From Bacteroidales bacterium (GTDB taxonomy: Bacteria > Bacteroidota > Bacteroidia > Bacteroidales > Tenuifilaceae), in the NCBI GenBank assembly GCA_008933525.1, contig WBUV01000047.1:1-12872 (forward strand): DNA of 12,872 nt. Reading direction: 5' to 3'. Below are positions 7,115 through 12,872 of this stretch, one piece after another (positions within the stretch are counted from its first letter, which is position 1; each line of letters starts with the position of its first letter). The position numbers were made by a program, and so were the translations under genes. The notes beneath the pieces were generated by a model. The model worked only from the letters and a program-made list of their open reading frames with translations. It was not told where the DNA came from and did no database searches.

Positions 7115-7187
7115 GACGAACGAATAGGTAATCATTCTATAGGGATTCTTTTAATTGATAAAGCCGATAAACTTTAACACGAACGAT

Positions 7188-7239
7188 CTAATTTCAAATT
7201 AAATTAGCCTTTGTTGTATTAAAAAAAGTCATAAATTTA
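7188..7239 (+). promoter_or_regulatory. Candidate promoter with upstream palindrome for the envelope cluster
   Basis: TTTG at 7210-7213 and TAAATTTA at 7232-7239 (7 of 8 to TAnnTTTG) form a possible promoter with an 18-base spacer, one short of the usual range. Directly upstream, CTAATTT (7188-7194) and AAATTAG (7201-7207) form a perfect seven-base inverted repeat separated by six bases, a possible operator. Initiation near 7246 gives a leader of about 30 bases. The region is very AT-rich, so both calls are moderate. Confidence 0.4.
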
Positions 7240-7276
7240 CTGATCAATAAAATAGATAACCCAAAACTAGCCTAAT

Positions 7277-8905
7277 ATGAAAACAAAATCATTATTCGTA
7301 TTCGTTTTAGTAATGTTTTTTGCAAAATGGATTGTTGCGCAGGACATTGAAGCCACAAAGAAGATCCCATCAACTTACGATCGAAGCGCTGTAACATTAT
7401 TTTACGTTCAGTTTTCTAACGAGGCACATGCCTCTGAAATCCAATCGAAGATTGATAAAATCTCTTTCTCCGATAAATATTATAACAATAATCTTAACCA
7501 GATTACTCTACCAAATGCATTTACTCGTAAATCTCATGAATTGATCGAGTCGTTATCAAAGTATATGAACGATCAGCAAGTTGGTCGACAAGTAATTTCA
7601 AAATGGTATGCCCGTCAGGACGATGGAACCATGAACATGGATTTAATCTTTGACAGAGGTATGTTTAATGCTACCGATGCTGCGTACATTAAAGCTCAAT
7701 CAACAAAACTGGGTAATGCCGTATTGCAGGATTATGGAAATAGATTAATTGGACGTAGTTACATTCTTGTTCTAGACTATCAGAGCATCCAAACTATGAA
7801 GGAAGCGAAGATGAGCGGAATGAAAGGATGGAAATCTACTGTTACTGGTTATCTTTTCAAGGTAAAATATAATGAGGAAACCCAAAATGCCGTTTACGAT
7901 GCTTGGATATACCCAGAGGATAGCCCTGCTATTAAAGCAGAAAAGAATAAAAAATATGAGCAGATACAGGTTCCTGTTGAGTTTGTAACAAAGACTACCG
8001 TATATGTTACCGCATCGCAACCGGCAGAGGACACTCAGTTGGGTAGGTTAATGAAGCAAAAATCAGAGGATGAATTGCTCTCCGAAATGGTACAAAAAGG
8101 TTACGATGAAAGTTTGTACTTCCTCGAGAAGAATCACGAAGACTTCATGGTTAAAACTACCATTTACCAGGTACGCCCTATTCGTGCTAAAATTGGTAAG
8201 AAAGAAGGCTTGAAGTGCGATAACAGGTACTTTGCGTATGAGTATGTTTACGATGAGAAAACAAATACTACAAAACCTCGTTTCCGAGGAGTGATCAGAG
8301 CTACCTCAAGTATTGTTGACAACCGTCAGGTTGCTAAAGGAGATATGCCAACATCTAAGTTCTATCAGACATCTGGTCGTCGTTTACGAACAGGATATTT
8401 ATTGCGCCAACAAAACGACTATGGTATTGAAGCTACATTGGGCTTTGAAGCTGGTGAAGTTGGAGGTATATATGGTAGAGTTGATGCTCGCATGGGACGA
8501 TATATTGGCGTAAAGGCGCTGTTTGTTTACGTTGAAGGTGGAGCACAAATGAAAGATTATCCAGTTGCAGAAGGGATTGCCTTTTTGCATTATGGAGCAG
8601 GTTTGGCAAAAGGTTTAATGTTAACCCGCAATGTTGAACTTAGACCATACATTGGCCTTGGTCAAGAACAAGCAACACACGATGACTGGAGCGATAACGG
8701 TGCATTTAAAGTTCTTTATTTAAAGGCTGGTGCAAATTTGGCACTAAATTTGAAACACAACTTTCAACTTATGGGAGGTATGGGATTTTACTCTTTTATA
8801 GGTAATGCTGAAAATGATAATGGCGATACAGGATTTCTTTGGGAAGATTTGTTTACCGATAGAAAAGGGCCTTCAGCAATGTTTGGAGTTAAATTTATGT
8901 TCTAA
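7277..8905 (+). CDS. Exported protein with probable C-terminal outer-membrane beta-barrel, function unknown
   Basis: I do not recognise this as a named family. Residues 1-22 form a signal peptide (cleavage after IVAQ). Residues about 23-300 are a soluble mixed alpha/beta part. Residues about 300-375 form a beta-rich segment with the pattern GVIRATSSIVDNRQVAKGD then SGRRLRTGYLLRQ, which reminds me of the SH3-like C-terminal domain of FlgT and related envelope proteins. From about 382 to the end, alternating hydrophobic and polar strands with many Gly and Tyr, ending in FGVKFMF with a C-terminal phenylalanine, suggest a small beta-barrel. It is the first gene of a tight run, with the next start 19 bases away. 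Export is well supported; the barrel is likely; the FlgT-C resemblance is weak. Confidence 0.8.
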   Translation: MKTKSLFVFVLVMFFAKWIVAQDIEATKKIPSTYDRSAVTLFYVQFSNEAHASEIQSKIDKISFSDKYYNNNLNQITLPNAFTRKSHELIESLSKYMNDQQVGRQVISKWYARQDDGTMNMDLIFDRGMFNATDAAYIKAQSTKLGNAVLQDYGNRLIGRSYILVLDYQSIQTMKEAKMSGMKGWKSTVTGYLFKVKYNEETQNAVYDAWIYPEDSPAIKAEKNKKYEQIQVPVEFVTKTTVYVTASQPAEDTQLGRLMKQKSEDELLSEMVQKGYDESLYFLEKNHEDFMVKTTIYQVRPIRAKIGKKEGLKCDNRYFAYEYVYDEKTNTTKPRFRGVIRATSSIVDNRQVAKGDMPTSKFYQTSGRRLRTGYLLRQQNDYGIEATLGFEAGEVGGIYGRVDARMGRYIGVKALFVYVEGGAQMKDYPVAEGIAFLHYGAGLAKGLMLTRNVELRPYIGLGQEQATHDDWSDNGAFKVLYLKAGANLALNLKHNFQLMGGMGFYSFIGNAENDNGDTGFLWEDLFTDRKGPSAMFGVKFMF

Positions 8906-8924
8906 CTAAATATAAATCTTTATT

Positions 8925-9446
8925 ATGAAAAATACATTACATAAACTATTCTTATTTACGCTAGTATGCCTATTTGTAGTACCCGTAAGTGCACAATCGC
9001 GCAAGGAGCGTAAAATATTGTACAATAGCCAGTATAATTATGAGATTGAGCCTGTTGGTGTAGGCCAAGATGGTACAAAAGTTTTTAAAGTATGGGGTTA
9101 CGGAAAAGATGTTGGCGCAGCAGTAATGAATGCCAAGGAAGCAGCAGTTGCCGCATGTATATTTAAAGGCTTGCCAGGAGGCGAAGGTTCTGCTCCAACT
9201 CCTGCAATCTGCTCTCAACCCAATGCCGAGGTTACCCATGCCGATTATTTTGAGAAATTCTTCGAGGTGGGTGGTAAGTATCTTCAATTCATTGCGCTTA
9301 CTACCGACGGTGACCCTTCGGGCGAAGATCGCCTTAAAATTAAAAAGGGCTATAAAGTTGCCATATATGTTCAGGTTATGTACGATTCTTTACGGAAACA
9401 GCTAGAAGCCGACGGAATTGCTCGAAGATTAGATGCTGGATTTTAA
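8925..9446 (+). CDS. Small exported LPP20/FlgT-N-like protein
   Basis: A 173-residue exported protein with a signal peptide cut after PVSAQ (about 24). The core carries KVWGYGKDVGAAVMNAKEAAVAA (about 55-77; Gly-x-Gly then alanines three to four apart, on one face of a helix). A segment YFEKFF...YLQFIAL (108-125) follows, then a strand-helix end KVAIYVQVMYDSLRKQLEADGI (144-165). That order (G-x-G, alanine-rich helix, late beta strand, amphipathic helix) is what I would expect of an LPP20/FlgP or FlgT N-terminal domain, though no full motif proves it. Cys78 and Cys96 could form a disulfide. It lies 19 bases after the barrel gene and 20 before the DUF6175 gene, so it is probably cotranscribed with both. 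Confidence 0.82.
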   Translation: MKNTLHKLFLFTLVCLFVVPVSAQSRKERKILYNSQYNYEIEPVGVGQDGTKVFKVWGYGKDVGAAVMNAKEAAVAACIFKGLPGGEGSAPTPAICSQPNAEVTHADYFEKFFEVGGKYLQFIALTTDGDPSGEDRLKIKKGYKVAIYVQVMYDSLRKQLEADGIARRLDAGF

Positions 9447-9466
9447 CATATAAAATATACAATACT

Positions 9467-10426
9467 ATGAAAAGGATTTTGACTACCTCAATACTTGTTC
9501 TTGCAGTTATTATTGCATTTGGACAAGCAAAGAAGCCAACAATTATGGTTGTACCGAGCGATCGTTTCTGTATCAGCAAAGACTTTAAGTTTGTTTTTGA
9601 GAATCAGGGAATGAAGCAAACATTACCCGATTATAAAACAACGTTACAAACTGATCCTGATTTAAGGCTAGTTATAACAAAGATGGCTCAAATTATGGCC
9701 GATAGAGGTTTTCCTCTAAAGGATCTTGAACAAGAACTTAAAAATCTTGAGCAGGAGAGAGCTGAATCATCTATGCTTACAAGTTCATCGTCGGGTTCCG
9801 AAATGGCTGAGAGTCCAATTGATGCTTTGAAGCGTGTTGCTAAGGCAGACATAATAATGGATCTCGATTTTGAAATTAAGCGTCAGGGACCTCAAAAATA
9901 CATTACATTTAACCTAAAAGGGCTCGATGCTTATACTGCAAAGCAAGTGTCGGGTGCTGCTGGTGCTGGAAAACCATCTACTGCTGCTGCTCCTGAATTG
10001 CTGTTGGAAGAGGCTGTTTTAAGCCATATGGATGGCTTCAACGCTGGTCTTCAACGTCACTTCGACGATATGTTTGCAAAAGGCCGCGAAGTTAAGGTTC
10101 AAATAAAGGTATGGAGCAACTGGGGTCAGAACTTAGAATCAGAGTTTGGCGATGAATCCAAAGAGTTAACAACTATTATTGAGGATTGGTTTGCCGACAA
10201 TTGCGTTGAAGGACGATACAATTTATCCGATGCAACTGAAAACTTTATGAAACTTGAGCAGGTTAGAATACCTATGATGAAAACCGATGCCAAGGGCAGA
10301 TCAAGGGCAGTTGATACTCGTTCTTTTGTAGGCGATCTTCGTAAATATTTGAACGATATGGGTGTTCCTTCTAAGCTTTACCTTCGTGGTTTGGGCGAAG
10401 CATGGTTAATATTAGGCGAGAAGTAA
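9467..10426 (+). CDS. DUF6175 family exported protein
   Basis: Signal peptide to about 20 (AFGQ), followed by the start KPTIMVVPSDRFC (23-35) that I associate with the Bacteroidota-specific family DUF6175. No molecular function is known to me. Further segments are a helical region about 66-100 (RGFPLKDLEQELKNLE), a Ser/Gly linker 103-115, a beta strand pair ADIIMDLDFEI / YITFNLKGLDAYTAKQ (127-160), an Ala/Gly/Pro linker, and a C-terminal domain from about 178 with KVQIKVWSNWG, IIEDWFADN and LRGLGEAWLILGEK. The ADIIMDLDF strand and GLDAYT resemble CsgG/LpoB-like exported domains, but only loosely. Spacing of 20 and 19 bases from its neighbours indicates a single operon. Confidence 0.85.
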   Translation: MKRILTTSILVLAVIIAFGQAKKPTIMVVPSDRFCISKDFKFVFENQGMKQTLPDYKTTLQTDPDLRLVITKMAQIMADRGFPLKDLEQELKNLEQERAESSMLTSSSSGSEMAESPIDALKRVAKADIIMDLDFEIKRQGPQKYITFNLKGLDAYTAKQVSGAAGAGKPSTAAAPELLLEEAVLSHMDGFNAGLQRHFDDMFAKGREVKVQIKVWSNWGQNLESEFGDESKELTTIIEDWFADNCVEGRYNLSDATENFMKLEQVRIPMMKTDAKGRSRAVDTRSFVGDLRKYLNDMGVPSKLYLRGLGEAWLILGEK

Positions 10427-10445
10427 ATTATAATATTAAGGTGAT

Positions 10446-11414
10446 ATGAAAAAAGTAATTATAGTAATATTAGCTGTGGCGTGGTTTGGAGTAAACCTTT
10501 ATGCCCAGAATAGTCAGGGTAAAACCGATGATCTAGGACGGATTGCTTTAGCCGCAATAGTTCCTGAGCAAGCAGAGGGTATTCCTCAGTCGGCACGCCA
10601 GTTGCTTGCTAATAAAATGGAGCAAATTGCTGTTCAGAACGGAATCGGCGCATCGGCTGCAAATCCCCGATTCTGTATTGTTCCTGTAGTAAACGTACTT
10701 ACAAAGGAGATTACTCCAACAGCTCCTCCCATGCAGGCTTTGAATCTTGAAGTTACCTTTTACATTGTAGATGCAGCAAGTCAAATGATCTTTAGCCAGA
10801 CTACAACATCGGTAAAGGGTGTTGGCCAAACCGAGGATAAAGCATATATGCAAGCGTTGAAAAATATCAATGTAAAAGCAGGTCAGTTTAAAGGTTTTGT
10901 TGAAAAAGGGAAAGAGAAAATTGTGGAGTACTACAATTCTCAGTGCGATGTGGTTTTAAAAGGTTCACAGGCATTGGCTGGTCAGAAAAAGTACGAAGAG
11001 GCATTGTTTGTCCTACTTTCAGTTCCTGATGTTTGCCGTGAGTGTTTCGATAAAAGTATGGATCTTTCCATTGATATTTACAAACAGTATGCTAACTATA
11101 AGTGTACTGAGTATATGGCTGGTGCTAAAGCTGCTTGGGCCAATATGAATGCCGATAAGGCTGCTGAGTTCTTGGGTAAAATAACTCCAGATATGGAATG
11201 CTATAGTCAGGCTGTTCAGTTGGCCGATGAAATAACCCAGAAACAGTTAGCCGATGGAGCAAATGTATGGCAATTTAAGATGAAACAGTATGACGATTCA
11301 GTTGAAAAGGAGAAGCTAATGATTCAAGCAGGAAAAGAGGTTGCCGTTGCCTGGGCTTATTGGGGTGCCGCAGCTCATTTCAACTGGGACTGGAACTGGT
11401 TGTATAAGAAGTAG
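10446..11414 (+). CDS. Exported protein with G-x-G motif and two tandem cysteine-paired helical repeats
   Basis: Signal peptide ending LYAQ (21). Residues about 28-140 form an alpha/beta domain: SARQLLANKMEQIAVQNGI (helix), CIVPVVNVLTKEI (strand), LEVTFYIVDAASQMIFSQ (strands), then KGVGQTEDKAYMQALKNI (124-141), a G-x-G plus spaced-alanine helix shared with neighbours. The strand pattern is reminiscent of LpoB/CsgG/FlgO-type domains. Residues 167-216 and 220-267 are two similar all-helical repeats, each beginning with Cys and with a second Cys 33 or 32 residues later (C167-C200 with an extra C197; C220-C252), TPR-like in length. The C terminus is Trp-rich (WAYWG, WDWNWLY). I do not recognise a specific family. 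It lies 19 bases after the DUF6175 gene. Confidence 0.82.
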   Translation: MKKVIIVILAVAWFGVNLYAQNSQGKTDDLGRIALAAIVPEQAEGIPQSARQLLANKMEQIAVQNGIGASAANPRFCIVPVVNVLTKEITPTAPPMQALNLEVTFYIVDAASQMIFSQTTTSVKGVGQTEDKAYMQALKNINVKAGQFKGFVEKGKEKIVEYYNSQCDVVLKGSQALAGQKKYEEALFVLLSVPDVCRECFDKSMDLSIDIYKQYANYKCTEYMAGAKAAWANMNADKAAEFLGKITPDMECYSQAVQLADEITQKQLADGANVWQFKMKQYDDSVEKEKLMIQAGKEVAVAWAYWGAAAHFNWDWNWLYKK

Positions 11415-11477
11415 TTTTTTACATATTCAAAATATTTTTTAAATTTAAATTGAAGTTTAATCCTAAAACAAAAAGTT

Positions 11478-12050
11478 ATGAAAATTAAACACATGTTTTT
11501 ATTTGCTGGTGCTTTTGCTTGTGCATTAATGCTAGCTAGCTGCGGCGGTTCAAAGAAAGCTTCTGATAGCGGTATGGGTAAAGAGTTAAACATCCCTTGC
11601 AGCGACGAGGAATTCCATTCAGATGCTAAATATTTTCGTGGAACTGGTAGTGGAATTAGCCAAGATCTAAGTACTGCTAAGAGTAAGGCAAGACTAGATG
11701 CTAACACCAACCTTTCTCGTAGTATCAATACTACACTTAAGGCAGTTGCCGATCGTTATGTGAATGAGCGTCAAATTGGTGAGGCTTCTGAATTCGAACA
11801 AAAATTTGAGCAAATGAGCCGTGAGGTTGTTAACCAACAGCTAAACAATGTTGAAACACCTTGTTCAAAAACTTTCCAAAAAGACGGTAAGTACCATGTT
11901 TATACTGCACTTCAAGTTCCTAAGGATCAGGTGTTGAATAACATTAAGGATAAAATTAGCAAGGATCAAAAGCTTCAACTTGACTACGATAAAATGAAAT
12001 TCGAGCAAGTATTTAACGAAGAAATGGATAAACTAGCTAAAGGCCAATAA
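11478..12050 (+). CDS. LPP20 family lipoprotein
   Basis: A 190-residue lipoprotein: signal and lipobox MLASC with lipidated C22. The residues after it (GGSKKASD) lack the acidic cluster of Bacteroidota surface-export signals, so an inner-leaflet periplasmic position is likely. The LPP20-type domain runs from about 50 to 155: YFRGTGSGISQDLSTAKSKARLDANTNL (G-x-G, then Ala-rich helix), a long helix 85-125, and KYHVYTALQVPKDQVL near the end. C41 and C129 could form a disulfide. A charged helix closes the protein. The upstream gap is 63 bases, larger than within the preceding run and AT-rich, with no convincing promoter. The terminator 12065-12100 follows 15 bases after the stop. Confidence 0.88.
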   Translation: MKIKHMFLFAGAFACALMLASCGGSKKASDSGMGKELNIPCSDEEFHSDAKYFRGTGSGISQDLSTAKSKARLDANTNLSRSINTTLKAVADRYVNERQIGEASEFEQKFEQMSREVVNQQLNNVETPCSKTFQKDGKYHVYTALQVPKDQVLNNIKDKISKDQKLQLDYDKMKFEQVFNEEMDKLAKGQ

Positions 12051-12064
12051 TTAAACTCCGTATT

Positions 12065-12100
12065 AATCAGCAACCCTCCTTGGGTTGCTGATTGTTATTT
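12065..12100 (+). terminator. Intrinsic terminator after the LPP20 lipoprotein gene
   Basis: AATCAGCAACCC (12065-12076) pairs perfectly with GGGTTGCTGATT (12082-12093) around a TCCTT loop: twelve base pairs, followed by GTTATTTT. The T-run is interrupted, so termination may be partial. Confidence 0.85.
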
Positions 12101-12123
12101 TGAACTTTTAAATCTCTGTTCAC

Positions 12124-12138
12124 AAACCGATTCGGTTT
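12124..12138 (+). repeat. Short perfect palindrome before the last gene
   Basis: AAACCGA (12124-12130) and TCGGTTT (12132-12138) form an inverted repeat with a single central T, 15 bases before the ATG at 12153. As RNA it would be a six-pair hairpin with an ATT loop near the start codon; as DNA it could bind a dimeric regulator. Confidence 0.5.
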
Positions 12139-12152
12139 AATACAATATCAAA

Positions 12153-12872
12153 ATGAAAAAATTCCTGTCACTATTTGTTGCAACGCTATGCATAGTTGGG
12201 CTTTCTTATTCGCAGGATAAGGAGATAGCCAAGAGCGGTAAAAAACCCAAATGGATTAATGGAATTGAAAAAGATTACATAATAGTATCGGGAAGTGGCC
12301 CCGATGAGCAAACTGCGCAGCAAAGTGCTCTTTCAATGATTAAAGAGCGAATAGTTACATCTGTAGCCGAGAATGTAAAATCAACATCCGAAATTAGAAA
12401 GGAAGAGGCTAATTATAATAACAATGTAAATGTATTCTTGGAGAAGTTTGCTTCTTCAACAACTACTCAGTCAGGTAAAGTTCCCTTTCTTCAGGGTATA
12501 TCCCTTTCGAAAGTAGAGGCATTTTATTGGGAAAAACTTCAGCGTAAAGATAAAAGCGTTTATGTAAACTATCATCTCAAGTACCCATTCCCTGAATTTG
12601 AGTTGAAAAAGCTCGTGAGCGATTTTAAGATGCGCGACAATGAGCTTACCCGTCAAATGGAGGATCTTATTGCTCAAGCTGAAACTGTAGAATCGGTTGA
12701 GCAGATTGAAAAAAATATTGCAGAGCTGAAAACCTTAACCGAGTATTTTATGGATGGTAGGGTTGATCAGTGTAACTTAGGCATAACTCGTTACCGTTCA
12801 TTGCTTAAATCGATTGAACTAGTTGAACTTGAAAGTAATTTGGGCGAATTAAAATATTACCTTCGTTTGGGC
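12153..12872 (+). CDS. LPP20-like exported protein, 3' partial
   Basis: An open frame from ATG 12153 to the window end (240 codons, no stop). Translation begins MKKFLSLFVATLCIVGLSYSQ, a signal peptide probably cut near residue 20-21. Next comes KPKWINGIEKDYIIVSGSG (31-49), with an LPP20-family pattern: Pro-x-Trp-Ile, then a strand and Gly-x-Gly, then spaced alanines and a helix (TAQQSALSMIKERIVTS). A segment VYVNYHLKYPF (136-146) resembles the closing strand of the domain. From about 147 the protein is charged and helical, likely a coiled coil, unlike a bare LPP20 protein, with a single Cys at 207. No lipobox is seen. It sits 102 bases after the LPP20 lipoprotein gene, behind a terminator, so it may have its own transcript. 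Confidence 0.8.
   Translation, partial: MKKFLSLFVATLCIVGLSYSQDKEIAKSGKKPKWINGIEKDYIIVSGSGPDEQTAQQSALSMIKERIVTSVAENVKSTSEIRKEEANYNNNVNVFLEKFASSTTTQSGKVPFLQGISLSKVEAFYWEKLQRKDKSVYVNYHLKYPFPEFELKKLVSDFKMRDNELTRQMEDLIAQAETVESVEQIEKNIAELKTLTEYFMDGRVDQCNLGITRYRSLLKSIELVELESNLGELKYYLRLG

Noticed and set aside
8970..9287. 105-codon open frame on the - strand within the LPP20-like gene
   Set aside because: Cysteine-rich, low-complexity translation with no motif, wholly antisense to a well-supported exported protein; a shadow frame.
11375..11728. 117-codon open frame on the - strand across the start of the LPP20 lipoprotein gene
   Set aside because: Antisense to a lipobox and LPP20 domain, with no recognisable domain; a shadow frame.
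7277..12872. Horizontally acquired island or mobile element
   Set aside because: Codon and base use look like the flanking housekeeping genes, and there are no integrases, transposases, flanking repeats or attachment sites.
7277..12872. CRISPR array, toxin-antitoxin pair or phage-defence locus
   Set aside because: No regular repeats and no nuclease, methylase or small toxin-like genes; all products are exported envelope proteins.

Overview
The window looks like a chromosomal stretch of an AT-rich Bacteroidota genome, probably Bacteroidales. Three things point there. Promoter-like sites follow the Bacteroidota pattern (TTTG, about 20 bases, TAnnTTTG), most clearly TAGCTTTG at 983 and TATATTTG at 5506. 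Starts mostly lack Shine-Dalgarno sequences. The gene families, including ExbB / small membrane protein / ExbD / ExbD and DUF6175, are typical of that phylum. Except for unresolved antisense shadows, all genes lie on the + strand. No mobile element, CRISPR array or rRNA is visible.

Layout. 1-951 is the 3' part of an M23 cell-wall peptidase gene. 1014-2827 is a two-gene unit (TatD-family nuclease and type I L-asparaginase) joined by a one-base TGATG overlap. A serine tRNA (anticodon GGA) lies at 2900-2987. 3066-5395 is a four-gene operon, exbB, a four-helix membrane protein, exbD and exbD, with a strong hairpin between the second and third genes and a clear terminator at 5420-5448. 5658-7082 is a lone alkaline phosphatase lipoprotein gene with its own promoter, a large inverted repeat in its leader, and its own terminator.

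The most interesting part is 7277-12872. It holds a secreted protein with a probable C-terminal outer-membrane barrel, then a small exported LPP20/FlgT-N-like protein, a DUF6175 protein, an exported protein with two tandem cysteine-paired helical repeats, an LPP20-type lipoprotein, a terminator, and the 5' part of a further LPP20-like exported protein that runs off the window. The first four are spaced only 19-20 bases apart and the lipoprotein follows after 63. Every product has an export signal. Four of the six share a Gly-x-Gly motif followed by spaced alanines, as in LPP20/FlgP-type domains. My inference is that the cluster encodes an uncharacterised outer-membrane or periplasmic assembly built from modules resembling those of flagellar outer-membrane rings (FlgO/FlgP/FlgT), in a lineage normally without flagella. 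No function is established by the sequence.

No stretch longer than 300 bases lacks a gene. The largest gaps are 5396-5657 and 7083-7276; both hold a terminator, a candidate promoter and an inverted repeat.
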